A DNA stretch of 64,000 nt from Treponema sp. JC4 (GTDB lineage: Bacteria > Spirochaetota > Spirochaetia > Treponematales > Treponemataceae): NCBI RefSeq assembly GCF_000260795.1, contig NZ_AJGU01000002.1, positions 1 to 64,000 on the forward strand. Reading direction: 5' to 3'. The translations under genes and the position numbers were made by a program. Of the stretch, positions 17,253 through 27,356 are shown piece by piece; within the stretch, counting starts at the first letter, position 1, and each line of letters opens with the position of its first letter. The notes under the pieces are model-generated. The model was not told the origin of the DNA, did not search any database, and worked only from the letters and a program-made list of their open reading frames with translations.

Positions 17253-20180
17253 CTAATTTCCTGTAATTCTATCAACTGATTCAGCATAGTGACTCTGAGG
17301 ATATAATTCCTTCAGGGTTCCAGCTGTTTCGCGGGCATCACCCATAAGCTTTGCAGCGGCAAAGGCCTCTGCGGCAGAGTAAAGACTTTCAGCAGCCTTT
17401 TCAGAGTTTCCAGAAGTTCGGTATGCAGCTGCAGCTTTCAGATATTCTTCTGCAGCAGTCTTATTCTGTCCATTTCTTCTATTATACTCTGCAAGTACGC
17501 TTGTATTCTGGGCAAAAAGTTCCTTTTCATCATCCCCGGTCTGAAGAGCAGCCAGTTCCCCGGCAAGTTTTACTCCTTCAGCCTGAGTCTCATTATTTCT
17601 CATATAAAGGCGGACAAGTTCACTTCCGATTTTGCGGCCTTTTTTAGTAGAAGCCTTTCCGGCCTTTTCATATTCATTCTGCTTAAGGGCAAGGGTTTTG
17701 TCAGTTCCTGAAACAAGCCTTTTAAGCTCCTGAGCCTTTTTCCCGATTCCGTCTCCTGCAGCCTGTTCCGGGTATTTCTGAACTAGAGTTTCGGCTGTAG
17801 TCAAGGCCATTTCATAATCCTGTTCGTCGTAGCAGGCATTCAAAAGAGTTGTATAAACTCCGTAGGCATAAATGCTCTGGTCGTATTTCTTAATGAATAC
17901 CTGGCAAAGCATAAGGGCCTTTTCGTAAGAACCCAGTCTGTAATTACAATCGGCACAGAAGAAGAGGGCCGCATCACTGTATTTGCCATCTGCATATTTG
18001 TAGATGTACTGATTAAAGCGGTTTTCCGCAACTGAATAATTTTTCTGAGAATAATACATTTCTCCCTGGTGGAAAACTGCTTCTTCTGCAGTCTGAGAAC
18101 GCGGGGCTTTTGTTATTATTGCTTCCAGCTGCTTTTCTGCAAGGTTCAAATCCCCCTGCTTTTCATAAATCTTTGCAATTTCAAAGAGGGCTGTAAGGGC
18201 AAAGTCTGATTTATCGCTGGTATAAGGAGTCAGAACTTCAACTGCCTTCTGACCGTTACCTGAATCTGCATAAATCTGGGCATTCAAAAGCACCGCTTCC
18301 TCTTTTTCTTCCTTAGTCTGGGAGATTTTTACAAGTTTTTCTGCCTGGGCAGAAGCATTCTTAAAATCGCCGTTCTGAAGGGCACTCTTTACGGCGAAGT
18401 CCAAAGCCTGGCGGACATATTTTATTTCAACAGGCTTTGAATCACTTTCCGAATTAAAGCGGACAAAAGAAGCATAGGCATTTTTGAACTCACCAAGATT
18501 ATATTCAGCATAGGCTTTATAAAAGAAAGAAAGAAGCAGGAAGTCTTTTGATGAAGAAGCCTGCGAAATATAGGAATTAAAGCTGTTACGGGCTTCATTC
18601 CATTTTCTAAGGTTGATTAAATCAAGGCCTGCAATATACAAAGCTTCAGGAGCTTTAAGGGTGCGGGTCTTCTGGTAAGAGCTGGAAAAATGCTTAGTGA
18701 TAAAGAGAGCTTTTGCGTATTCCAGAATAGACTTTTCATCAAGGGCAGAATCTGCCTCAAGTTCCTTATAAAGACTTTCAGCTTTTACGGCATTTCCGGC
18801 TTTAAGGCAGCTTGAAGCATACATTTTTTTACATTCAGTATCGTAGAGGTAAGCTTCCAGATTTTTTTGTACCGAAGAATAATCCCCCTTATTGTAAAAA
18901 TAAGATGCCGAATAATAGGCTGCTTTTGCATCAGGCTTTTTAATATTTGCGTAGATTTTCTGAACTTCGTTCCAGTTATTCAAGACAACAGCAAACTGCA
19001 AAAGAGTTGAATAATAGGAATCAAGAATATTATCTGTAGGAGAGTTCTTAAAAAGATCTAAATTCTCATCAAAATGCTTTTTTTCAAGCAGCAGGACTTT
19101 TTGATCGCTTACAGTTTCAAGAACAGTCTTTGAACGGTAAAGGCAGATAAGAGCCAGATCTCCTTTCACGCCTTCATTTATAAGCTTTTCGGCGTTGGCA
19201 AAATAATCAAGTGCCGTTTCATAATTTTTTGCATCAAATTCATCTATACCAAGACGAATCCAGAAATCACAGACAAGCTCCGGCTGCTTTTCAAATAAGG
19301 CAGTATTACGGCTGAAAACCTCACCAGGATTTACAGGAACTTTTTTCTCTTCTGCAAGAAGATATGCTTTTTTAAGGGCAATTACAGAAAGGCTTTCAAT
19401 CTGAGCATCAATTACAGCACAGTACAAATCATAGGCCTTCTGATATTCCTTTGTATTTTCATAGCCCTGAGCCGCATAAACGGCAGTTGTATAATAAAAG
19501 ACCGGATCAAAACTTTCTTTTGGCAGGGAATTAAAAAGTTCAACAGATTTTTTTCCCTGATTAAGACCATTATAGGAAATTATCAGCTTTTGAAGGGCTT
19601 CATTAAAATCAGCCTGAGAATATTTATTTCCCTTTGAAACTACATACTCAAACTGGCGGGCAGAATCCTTAAAATTATCCTCAAAAAAATAAATGCGGCC
19701 GGCATAAAGCAGACTCTGATTGTAAATTTCCTGCTCAGAGGTAAGCTCAGAAGCTTTTGTTTTTTTTGCTGCCAGATAAAAGCTTGAAAGAGCATTTTTA
19801 TAAAGGCTCTTTCCAAAATAAGCGCGGCCTAAAAGGTAATAACATTCCGCAAGCTGGGGAGTATCTTCTCCAAGAGAATTCAAAAGAAGCAGAAGTTCTT
19901 CCTGTGCAGAATCATTCATTTCTACACCGGTAAGCGCCCTGGCCTTTTGCAGACGAACTTCAGTAATATAGGCTGAATCCGGATATTTTCTTTCAAAAGT
20001 CGAAGCTTTTTCTATTACCCCCGGCAAAAATCCGGTTGAGTAAGCAGTATTAATTTCGTTATAAAGTGCCGTTTCCGACGCTGCTATATTCTGGGCATTG
20101 GTAAATACACAGAAATTGAGCAGAAGAATTGATGTAAGAATTATTTTATTTTTTATCATAAGCCGGGAAGAATTGTTCAT
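17253..20180 (-). CDS. Large exported TPR-repeat protein
   Basis: 975 residues with an N-terminal signal segment (KIILTSILLLNFCVFTNAQ) and tetratricopeptide-like repeats along most of the length, for example DALLFCADCNYRLGSYEKAL-type units, ALDYFANAEKLI and LAEKQLEAIITKAP. Probably a periplasmic scaffold. The start overlaps the end of the preceding secreted-protein gene by 35 bases; AAAGG nine bases before the chosen ATG supports it over an internal ATG at 20159. It is followed by the barrel protein and the ExbB/ExbD/TonB set, so an envelope assembly or uptake role is likely. Confidence 0.75.
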   Translation of the reverse strand: MNNSSRLMIKNKIILTSILLLNFCVFTNAQNIAASETALYNEINTAYSTGFLPGVIEKASTFERKYPDSAYITEVRLQKARALTGVEMNDSAQEELLLLLNSLGEDTPQLAECYYLLGRAYFGKSLYKNALSSFYLAAKKTKASELTSEQEIYNQSLLYAGRIYFFEDNFKDSARQFEYVVSKGNKYSQADFNEALQKLIISYNGLNQGKKSVELFNSLPKESFDPVFYYTTAVYAAQGYENTKEYQKAYDLYCAVIDAQIESLSVIALKKAYLLAEEKKVPVNPGEVFSRNTALFEKQPELVCDFWIRLGIDEFDAKNYETALDYFANAEKLINEGVKGDLALICLYRSKTVLETVSDQKVLLLEKKHFDENLDLFKNSPTDNILDSYYSTLLQFAVVLNNWNEVQKIYANIKKPDAKAAYYSASYFYNKGDYSSVQKNLEAYLYDTECKKMYASSCLKAGNAVKAESLYKELEADSALDEKSILEYAKALFITKHFSSSYQKTRTLKAPEALYIAGLDLINLRKWNEARNSFNSYISQASSSKDFLLLSFFYKAYAEYNLGEFKNAYASFVRFNSESDSKPVEIKYVRQALDFAVKSALQNGDFKNASAQAEKLVKISQTKEEKEEAVLLNAQIYADSGNGQKAVEVLTPYTSDKSDFALTALFEIAKIYEKQGDLNLAEKQLEAIITKAPRSQTAEEAVFHQGEMYYSQKNYSVAENRFNQYIYKYADGKYSDAALFFCADCNYRLGSYEKALMLCQVFIKKYDQSIYAYGVYTTLLNACYDEQDYEMALTTAETLVQKYPEQAAGDGIGKKAQELKRLVSGTDKTLALKQNEYEKAGKASTKKGRKIGSELVRLYMRNNETQAEGVKLAGELAALQTGDDEKELFAQNTSVLAEYNRRNGQNKTAAEEYLKAAAAYRTSGNSEKAAESLYSAAEAFAAAKLMGDARETAGTLKELYPQSHYAESVDRITGN

Positions 20181-21534
20181 TTGATTTTACCTTTGTTAGA
20201 TAAAGAAAATCAGACTGATAAAGACGCATGAATTCATCAAGCGTAAGTTTTTTTCCATTCATATAAACTATGCAGGCAAAAGTACCGTCATCCAGAAAAT
20301 ACGGAAAGAAAACCGCATTCTGATTAAATACACTTACCTCTGGCGACACGCTTCTGTCTGTTTCACGGATTGCCCCCAGATAAAAAGTATCAGGCTCTGT
20401 AGCGGCAAGCACGTACAAAAGCGATTTTAACACCTGAATTCTATAACCAGTATTTTCTATAAAGGTTACAGAAGTGGCAACTCCCTTGTCATTTATCGAA
20501 GAAGCAAAAGGATTAATTGTTACGTCTACTCCAGACTGATTAAACATATAGTTTTTATTTGCATAAACAGAAATGACTGCCGAAGCAAGATTACGAATCC
20601 AGTTTAAGCCAAAATAGAGATTGTATTTCTGAGAAAGAATTCCCTGATGTCCGTTATCTTTTACCCAGACCGTATCCTGAACCAGAGGTTCCCTCTTAAG
20701 CTGGGCTCCGGCAATCGGTTCTACAAGTCCGTCGCAAATCCATTTCAGAAAGCCAGCCGAAGAAAGGAAGAGGCTCTGCCCTACCGAAGTTTTTCCAAGT
20801 TCATCAAAAGCAAAAGGCCGTCCGCTTGCAACATGAACTAAATGACCATCTCCATCATACATTGCGTCCGGGGCATATTTGATTTGAGGAAGGGCCTCAT
20901 CAATTACCGCACTCATCTGACGGACGCCATGGTATTCATTCTGAGAAGTAAGAACATAGTTCCATGGAATTTTTGTTTCAGTTGTCTTCATCACGTTATC
21001 AAAAGATGAAGAATAATAGTAGGAAAAAGGAAGACCAGTAGGAGCGCCCCGGGCAGCGTAATTTCCAAAAATTACAAGGTCTGCAAGGGCTGATTTTCCG
21101 TATGGAGTGAACTGAACGTAAACTCCGCTGTCTTTAAGGAAATAGTAGCGGGCACTTAGAGGCTTTCCTGACAGTTTATCTCGGACAAGGACAAAGCTTC
21201 CTGCCACATCTCCGGGATAATAGGTTTTCTGCTCAATATGACTTTGTGAATCTGAAACAACCTTGATATTGATTGTTGTTTTAGGCGAAACAAATATATA
21301 GAAGAAAGAATCATCTTCTTCCATTCTTACCTGAAATTCCTGACCAATATTATTTGTAATAAGTTCAGCCTTATTCTGCCTGACCATTTCCAGCGGAGCT
21401 TCAAACCAGTTTTCGGTCAGCCCCGCACGGATTTCAGCAGAATCTGGAATTCCAAGAGTATTATATGCTGCAAAAAGCCTTGCAAAGCCTGCTGCAAAAA
21501 GAATTAAAAATGATAAAACAGTTTTTTTATTCAT
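20146..21534 (-). CDS. Exported protein of unknown function
   Basis: 462 residues with a signal peptide (LSFLILFAAGFARLFA) and no later transmembrane helix. The mature part starts with YNTLGIPDSAEIR and has predicted mixed alpha/beta sequence, including KIPWNYVLTSQNEYHGVRQM and YGKSALADLVIFGNY. No domain recognised. It lies 24 bases after the activase-fusion gene and overlaps the TPR gene, so it belongs to the same operon and is probably periplasmic. Confidence 0.7.
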   Translation of the reverse strand: MNKKTVLSFLILFAAGFARLFAAYNTLGIPDSAEIRAGLTENWFEAPLEMVRQNKAELITNNIGQEFQVRMEEDDSFFYIFVSPKTTINIKVVSDSQSHIEQKTYYPGDVAGSFVLVRDKLSGKPLSARYYFLKDSGVYVQFTPYGKSALADLVIFGNYAARGAPTGLPFSYYYSSSFDNVMKTTETKIPWNYVLTSQNEYHGVRQMSAVIDEALPQIKYAPDAMYDGDGHLVHVASGRPFAFDELGKTSVGQSLFLSSAGFLKWICDGLVEPIAGAQLKREPLVQDTVWVKDNGHQGILSQKYNLYFGLNWIRNLASAVISVYANKNYMFNQSGVDVTINPFASSINDKGVATSVTFIENTGYRIQVLKSLLYVLAATEPDTFYLGAIRETDRSVSPEVSVFNQNAVFFPYFLDDGTFACIVYMNGKKLTLDEFMRLYQSDFLYLTKVKSNEQFFPAYDKK

Positions 21535-21558
21535 CGCAGAGCCTCCCTCCAGCGGCTA

Positions 21559-24500
21559 TTAACCTATGCTCTCTTGTGCAGGATCTGTATCGGTAAAGCC
21601 GGTATTTCCTTCTGCGGCGCGAACTTCAGCTTTTACAAGACTTCCGTCCGGCATGCGGATCATTCCGTCTTTTCCAACTTCGTCCGGATGGCGTCCAACC
21701 GGCGCGTTAGAAAGCAGCAGCTTCAGGCGGTTCAGTTGGTTTACTTCCGAGCTGCCCGGGTCGTAGTCGATTGCAGAGATATTCGCATCCGGGAAGCGGC
21801 GGCGAAGCTCTTTAATCATACCCTTTCCGGTAACGTGGTTAGGCAGACAGGCAAAAGGCTGAACGCAGGCAATACTTGGAGCGCCTTCGTTGATAAGTTC
21901 AACCATTTCGGCAGTAAGGAACCATCCTTCACCTGTGATATTTCCAATCTGAACGATATCGTCTACGCCCTTCATCATTGTGTAAATTGAGTTAGGAGCT
22001 TCAAAACGACGGCTCTTACGAAGGTATTTCTTCATCTTGCGGCGGTAGAGATCCAGTCCCCATACAAGAAGGCGGGCATTACGCTCAGTTTTCTTAGGGA
22101 AGGCCAGCTGCTGATGGCGGAAAATACCTGTTGCAAAAGTGTAGAAGAAGAAGTCCAGAAGGTCCGGCATTACACATTCTGCACCCTCTTTTTCGATTGT
22201 ATCTACAATCTGATTGTTTGCAGTCGGATGGAATTTTACAAGGATTTCGCCGACAACACCAACGCGTGGCTTTTTAATTGGTTTAAGCGGAAGGTTATCA
22301 AAATCCTTAATGATATTGCGCACAAGGCGGTTAAAGCGGGCAAAAGAAACGTGCTTTTCAAACATTGCTTCTGCCTTGGCATTCCATTTTTCATACATCT
22401 GATTTGCGCTGCCTGGAACTTCCTCGTAAGGACGAACTCGGTAGAGTACGCGCATAAGAACGTCACCTACAACCAGAGCCTTAATCAGATTATCAACAAG
22501 GCCCGGAGTAAGCTTAAAGCCAGGGTTCTTTTCAAAACCCTGAGCACTAAGAGAAAGTACAGGTACCTGTCCCCATCCCGCGTCATTGAGCGCACGTCGG
22601 ATAAATCCAATGTAGTTTGTCGCGCGGCAACCGCCACCAGTCTGAGTAATAATCAGGGCAACCTTATCAATGTCATATTTTCCGCTTTCAAGGGCAGAAA
22701 TCATCTGACCTGCAACCAAGAGCGACGGATAACATGCATCGTTATTTACATAGCGCAATCCTGCATCAATTGCTTTAGGGTCAACAGCATCCAGTACCAC
22801 AAAATTGTAGCCGCCGCTGCGGAAAGCCTTCTGCAAAATGCGGAAGTGGATTGGCGACATCTGAGGGCCGATAATCGTGTGGGTGTACTTCATTTCTTTT
22901 GTAAATACAACGCGGTTATAAGCCGAAGTTTTTTCTTCAAGGTGACGTCGGTTTCTTCTGCGGGCCTTTACAGCCGCAATCAAAGAACGGATTCGGATTC
23001 GAACCGCACCAAGGTTACTTCCCTCATCAATCTTGATAAGAGTGTACATGCGGTTCTTAGCGCGCAAAATCTCATCAACCTGGTCAGCAGTTACGGCATC
23101 AAGACCACAACCAAATGAAGTAAGCTGAACAAGTTCAAGATTTGCCATCTCGCTTACAAACTGAGCGGCACGGTAAAGTCTGTTATGGTAAACCCACTGG
23201 TCAATAATTCGGAGCGGGCGTTCAATCTTTCCAAGGTGAGCTACAGAGTCTTCTGTAAGAACTGCAAGTCCAAGACCGTTAATCAGTTCAGGAATACCGT
23301 GGTTGATTTCCGGGTCAAGGTGATAAGGACGACCGGAAAGTACAATACCGCTTCCGCCCTTTGTGATGATTTCTTCAAGGGCATCTTCACCGGCCTTACG
23401 TACATCAGCGCGGAATTTCTCCTGCTCTGCCCAGGCCTTTTCTACAGCGTCGTAAATAGCTTCACGGGTAAGTTTCGGGAACTTAGGAAGCATTTCTTCG
23501 CAAAGACGTTCCTGCAGACGAGGCTTGTCGTAAATTGGAAGGAATGGATCCATGTACAAGATAGAATCGTCCTGACGGAGGGCGTCTACGTTGTTGCGCA
23601 AAACTTCAGGATAGCTTGTTACAATAGGACAGTTATAGTGGTTGCCTGCCCCGGAATCTTCCTTAAGTTCATAAGGCGCACATGGATAGAAAATAAACTT
23701 AATTCCCTGCTGCAAAAGGCTCTCTACGTGGCCATGGCTGATTTTTCCAGGGTAACATACAGATTCAGAAGGAATAGTTTCAATACCTTTTTCGTAAACC
23801 TTGCGGCTTGAACGCTGACTCAAACGAACACGGAAGCCAAGTTCATTAAAGAAGGTAAACCACAAAGGATAGTTTTCATACATATTAAGGACACGAGGAA
23901 TACCTACATCGCCCATTGGAGCGTCTTCTGCCTTACGTGGCACATAGCTGAAAAGACGCTTATATTTCCATTCAAAAAGGTTTGGAAGCGGACCTGCATC
24001 GTCATCAAGCGATTTGTTTTTATCACTTGCGGCAAGAACCTGAACGCCTTCAATTTCAGCACCTTTTTCGCAGCGGTTACCGGTAATAAAGGTACGGGTT
24101 GCAGATTCAGTTTTGAATGTATTAATAGTAAGAAGACAGTTGTTCTGACATTTTCCGCAGCGGCGGAGTTCAAGATCTACGTGGAAAGATTCAAGGTCAG
24201 ACAAAGTTGCGATATTAGAGTGAACTTCGTGAACTGTATCTTCCGGCTCGCCAGGTTGAGGAGCTGTCAAATCGCGCCACTGGTCGTAGGCAATCAAAGC
24301 CGAACCGTAGGCACCCATAAGACCTGCAACATCAGGACGGAATACATTTACGCCCGAAATATTTTCAAAGGCACGCAGAACGGCATCATTATTAAAGGTA
24401 CCACCCTGAACAACAACCTTAGTTCCAATATCACTAGCCTTGCGAAGTTTAATTACTTTGAACAAAGCATTTTTAATTACAGAATAAGAAAGACCAGCCG

Positions 24501-26076
24501 AAATATCTGCAACAGAAGAACCTTCCTTCTGAGCCTGCTTTACGCGGCTGTTCATAAATACAGTACAGCGACTTCCCAAATCAACAGGCTTTTCTGCCAT
24601 AAGGGCAATTTTACTGAAGTCCTTTACATCCATACCCATTGTGCGGGCAAAGTTATCAAGGAAGGAACCACAGCCCGAAGAACAGGCTTCGTTCAGCTGA
24701 ATGGAAGTGATTGCCCCGTCTTTCATACGGAGACACTTCATATCCTGACCACCAATGTCCAGAAGGAATTCTACGCCAGGAACAAAGAAGTCAGCCGCAC
24801 GGAAGTGAGTAATTGTTTCAACTTCTCCGGCATCAACATTAAAGGCCGACTGGAAAAGAACTTCGCCGTAGCCGGTAGAAACCGCACGACCAATATAAGC
24901 ATCAGCAGGCAGCTGGGCATACAATTCTTTTAAAACCTTAACGGCAAGTTCAACAGGATTTCCCTGATTGTGGGCATAAAAATCCCAGAGGATTGCGCCT
25001 TCCTGATCAATCAAAACAGCCTTAGTAGTTGTAGAACCCGCATCAAGACCAAGGAAAACCGGTCCCTTTACAGATTTCAAATCCCCTCGCTTAGCCTTTT
25101 CCTGAGCATGGCGGTTTTTAAATTCTTCAAGTTCTGCTTCGTTCTTAAAAAGAGGTGGCAGACGCTGAACCTCGCTCAATTCAGCGCCAACAAGATTTTT
25201 TAAGCTCTCACGGAATTCAGCAATTGTCGGGAAGTGGAAATCTTCAGCTGAATCACCTGTAAACTTGCGCTCTGCACTAAAAGCTGAACCGCTTGCAACA
25301 AAAAGCTGCGAATCTTCCGGCACAATAATTTCATCTTCTTTAAGCTTAAGGGTTTCAATAAAGCGGTAGCGCAGCTGATCCATAAAGTGAAGCGGACCGC
25401 CCAAAAAAGCAACGTGACCGCGGATAGGCTTACCGCAGGCAAGACCAGAAATAGTCTGGTTTACAACCGCCTGATAAATAGAAGCCGCAATATCTTCCTT
25501 GCGGGCACCTTCGTTAATCAAAGGCTGAATATCAGTTTTTGCAAATACACCACAGCGGGCTGCAATCGGATAAATCTGCTTAGCGTTTTTAGAAAGCTCG
25601 TTCAAGCCGTTGGCATCAGTTTCCAGCAAAGCCGCCATCTGGTCAATAAAGGCACCAGTACCACCGGCACAAGTACCGTTCATTCGCTGTTCAACGCCGC
25701 CTTTAAAATAAGTAATCTTGGCGTCTTCACCACCAAGTTCAATTACAACATCAGTCTGTGGAATGATTTTCTTAACAGCTGTAGTAGCCGCAATAACTTC
25801 CTGAATAAAAGGAATGTTAAGCCAGTGGGAAACAGAAAGTCCTCCCGAACCGGTAACCTTTACAGTAAGAGTCTGCTTATCACCAGCAGGAAATTTCTTT
25901 TCTATATTATCTAATGCCTGATTTACAACCTTAATAATTGTGCTTCGAATGTCCGCACGATGACGCTGATAGTCGCCATAGATGAGCTTATCATCGTGGT
26001 CAAGAATTGCTACTTTTACCGTAGTAGAACCAACGTCAATACCCATTCTCAATGGGATAATTTCTTCATTTGCCAT
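21559..26076 (-). CDS. Giant acyl-CoA dehydratase activase-related fusion protein
   Basis: 1505 residues. Two ASKHA ATPase modules of the BadF/HgdC type come first: MGIDVGSTTVKVAILD with NGTCAGGTGAFIDQM (residues about 10-140) and FLGLDAGSTTTKAVLID with NEACSSGCGSFLDNF (about 345-475); the cysteines in the second part of each are those that bind the shared iron-sulfur cluster in true activators. Then follow a DUF2229-like region (SESVCYPGKISHGH) and a C-terminal region resembling the dehydratase D-component (NNDACYPSLLVAGQM, TQTGGGCRATNYIGFIRRA). This whole architecture is known in anaerobes, but its substrate is not. It starts the long minus-strand array through kdgK. No genuine dehydratase subunits are beside it. 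Confidence 0.85.
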   Translation of the reverse strand: MANEEIIPLRMGIDVGSTTVKVAILDHDDKLIYGDYQRHRADIRSTIIKVVNQALDNIEKKFPAGDKQTLTVKVTGSGGLSVSHWLNIPFIQEVIAATTAVKKIIPQTDVVIELGGEDAKITYFKGGVEQRMNGTCAGGTGAFIDQMAALLETDANGLNELSKNAKQIYPIAARCGVFAKTDIQPLINEGARKEDIAASIYQAVVNQTISGLACGKPIRGHVAFLGGPLHFMDQLRYRFIETLKLKEDEIIVPEDSQLFVASGSAFSAERKFTGDSAEDFHFPTIAEFRESLKNLVGAELSEVQRLPPLFKNEAELEEFKNRHAQEKAKRGDLKSVKGPVFLGLDAGSTTTKAVLIDQEGAILWDFYAHNQGNPVELAVKVLKELYAQLPADAYIGRAVSTGYGEVLFQSAFNVDAGEVETITHFRAADFFVPGVEFLLDIGGQDMKCLRMKDGAITSIQLNEACSSGCGSFLDNFARTMGMDVKDFSKIALMAEKPVDLGSRCTVFMNSRVKQAQKEGSSVADISAGLSYSVIKNALFKVIKLRKASDIGTKVVVQGGTFNNDAVLRAFENISGVNVFRPDVAGLMGAYGSALIAYDQWRDLTAPQPGEPEDTVHEVHSNIATLSDLESFHVDLELRRCGKCQNNCLLTINTFKTESATRTFITGNRCEKGAEIEGVQVLAASDKNKSLDDDAGPLPNLFEWKYKRLFSYVPRKAEDAPMGDVGIPRVLNMYENYPLWFTFFNELGFRVRLSQRSSRKVYEKGIETIPSESVCYPGKISHGHVESLLQQGIKFIFYPCAPYELKEDSGAGNHYNCPIVTSYPEVLRNNVDALRQDDSILYMDPFLPIYDKPRLQERLCEEMLPKFPKLTREAIYDAVEKAWAEQEKFRADVRKAGEDALEEIITKGGSGIVLSGRPYHLDPEINHGIPELINGLGLAVLTEDSVAHLGKIERPLRIIDQWVYHNRLYRAAQFVSEMANLELVQLTSFGCGLDAVTADQVDEILRAKNRMYTLIKIDEGSNLGAVRIRIRSLIAAVKARRRNRRHLEEKTSAYNRVVFTKEMKYTHTIIGPQMSPIHFRILQKAFRSGGYNFVVLDAVDPKAIDAGLRYVNNDACYPSLLVAGQMISALESGKYDIDKVALIITQTGGGCRATNYIGFIRRALNDAGWGQVPVLSLSAQGFEKNPGFKLTPGLVDNLIKALVVGDVLMRVLYRVRPYEEVPGSANQMYEKWNAKAEAMFEKHVSFARFNRLVRNIIKDFDNLPLKPIKKPRVGVVGEILVKFHPTANNQIVDTIEKEGAECVMPDLLDFFFYTFATGIFRHQQLAFPKKTERNARLLVWGLDLYRRKMKKYLRKSRRFEAPNSIYTMMKGVDDIVQIGNITGEGWFLTAEMVELINEGAPSIACVQPFACLPNHVTGKGMIKELRRRFPDANISAIDYDPGSSEVNQLNRLKLLLSNAPVGRHPDEVGKDGMIRMPDGSLVKAEVRAAEGNTGFTDTDPAQESIG

Positions 26077-26107
26077 AGTATTCTATTTTAATGGTAAAAA
26101 GAAAAGG

Positions 26108-26136
26108 TTGCAACGGTGATTTTTTGCCTATAAAAT
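26108..26136 (+). promoter_or_regulatory. Promoter of the GNAT gene
   Basis: TTGCAA (26108-26113), 17-base spacer, TAAAAT (26131-26136); the ATG follows eight bases later. Confidence 0.5.
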
Positions 26137-26144
26137 AGAAGATA

Positions 26145-26546
26145 ATGAATTTGAGTTATCGTATTCTTGACTGTGACATTTTTGAATCTTACATGGCTCT
26201 GGAAGGATGGGAAAACTTTCCCCTTCTCCAGTCCTACACAACTCAGGGGGAATTTCCCTTTCTGCTAAAAGACTGCAAGTATATGATTTTCGATTACAAG
26301 CCTTCAAGCGGCTTTTTAAAGGCAGTCTGCATCTATAAAATGATAGGCGACACCCTGATCATCGACTTTTTTGAAGTAAATAAAAATTTCCGCCACCAGG
26401 GCTTAGGCACCCGCGCCATGGAAAGACTTATGCTGGAAACAGGCGCCAAAAAGGTGGTTCTTGAAGCAAAAGATACAAACGCTGCGATTTTCTGGAAATC
26501 TCTTGGAATGAAGCGCGTCGATGAACAAACCTTCACCTTTGATTAA
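26145..26546 (+). CDS. GNAT-family N-acetyltransferase
   Basis: 133 residues of a typical single acetyltransferase domain. The acetyl-CoA loop is FRHQGLGTRAMERLM (about residues 82-96; Q/RxxGxG/A pattern), followed by KKVVLEAKDTNAAIFWKSLGMKRV, of which the last part is the usual motif B. The substrate is unknown. It is divergent from the activase operon and has a promoter directly in front of the ATG. Confidence 0.85.
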   Translation: MNLSYRILDCDIFESYMALEGWENFPLLQSYTTQGEFPFLLKDCKYMIFDYKPSSGFLKAVCIYKMIGDTLIIDFFEVNKNFRHQGLGTRAMERLMLETGAKKVVLEAKDTNAAIFWKSLGMKRVDEQTFTFD

Positions 26547-26613
26547 AGATAAAAGCTTATTGAAAAAGGATGAAGAACGCCTGACGGCTCCGGGGGATTA
26601 GGCAGTCAGTCAC

Positions 26614-27300
26614 TTACTCATCAAATTTTAGAATGTGAGCTCTCATCCACTTACCTACAATAGTTACGACAGGGCCAATTGATAATGCCAGAATTATCGA
26701 ACCAAGAAGAGAGCCCTGCATACCTTTTGGATTAGAAAGGCTTGCAAAAAGGCCAATTGAAATTGCAAGCATATCATAGCAGATTCGAATGATAAAAAAG
26801 GGCACTTTAGAAATCCATTTAGAAATAATCATAGGAAGGGCATCATAAGGAGCAACACCAAGTTCGGCATTCATATAAGTTGCGGCTGTAACTACAAAGA
26901 AGAAAATTGCAAAGGCAAAAATTATAATGCGCCAGTTCAGATTTTCAGAAAGCATAAGAAAATCATGAAGCCCTGCCCTTTTCCAGATGGCACAGAAAAA
27001 ATCTGCAATATAACCGATACAAATCCAGTTAAAAAAAGTTCCAAAGCCGATAAGATTTCTTGCAAAAATCAGGCTGAGCACAAACATAAATGCATTGGCA
27101 ATTACCTGTAAGTTTCCGAGTGTCAGCCCGAATCTGCTGGCAACATTACGGTTCATAAAACTGCAGGGATCAGTTCCGAAATTCACTTCTATTAATAAGG
27201 AAAGAAAGATTCCCATTCCCAGAATTGAAAGAACCATAATAGGGAATTTAACTGCAAAATGGGCTGTAAAAAACTGTTTTTTTAAATTATTTAAAATCAT
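26614..27300 (-). CDS. YczE/YitT-like integral membrane protein
   Basis: 228 residues with five or six transmembrane helices. The start of the mature part, LLIEVNFGTDPCSFMNRNVA, and FFNWICIGYIADFF match the YczE family of uncharacterised bacterial membrane proteins, in which a GTDP-type motif follows the first helix. Function unknown. It is divergent from the SRP RNA gene. Confidence 0.7.
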   Translation of the reverse strand: MILNNLKKQFFTAHFAVKFPIMVLSILGMGIFLSLLIEVNFGTDPCSFMNRNVASRFGLTLGNLQVIANAFMFVLSLIFARNLIGFGTFFNWICIGYIADFFCAIWKRAGLHDFLMLSENLNWRIIIFAFAIFFFVVTAATYMNAELGVAPYDALPMIISKWISKVPFFIIRICYDMLAISIGLFASLSNPKGMQGSLLGSIILALSIGPVVTIVGKWMRAHILKFDE

Positions 27301-27319
27301 AGGATTTCACTCTACCATA

Positions 27320-27348
27320 TTTACTAAAAGATTAAAATCATTTAATAT
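27320..27348 (+). promoter_or_regulatory. Promoter of the SRP RNA gene
   Basis: TTTACT (27320-27325), 17-base spacer, TAATAT (27343-27348). Transcription would begin about eight bases later, at the 5' end of the long terminal helix of the RNA. Confidence 0.65.
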
Positions 27349-27356
27349 CTGACAAG

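Noticed and set aside
22114-23118. A 334-codon plus-strand frame
   Set aside because: Antisense shadow of the activase fusion, which has motifs along its whole length.
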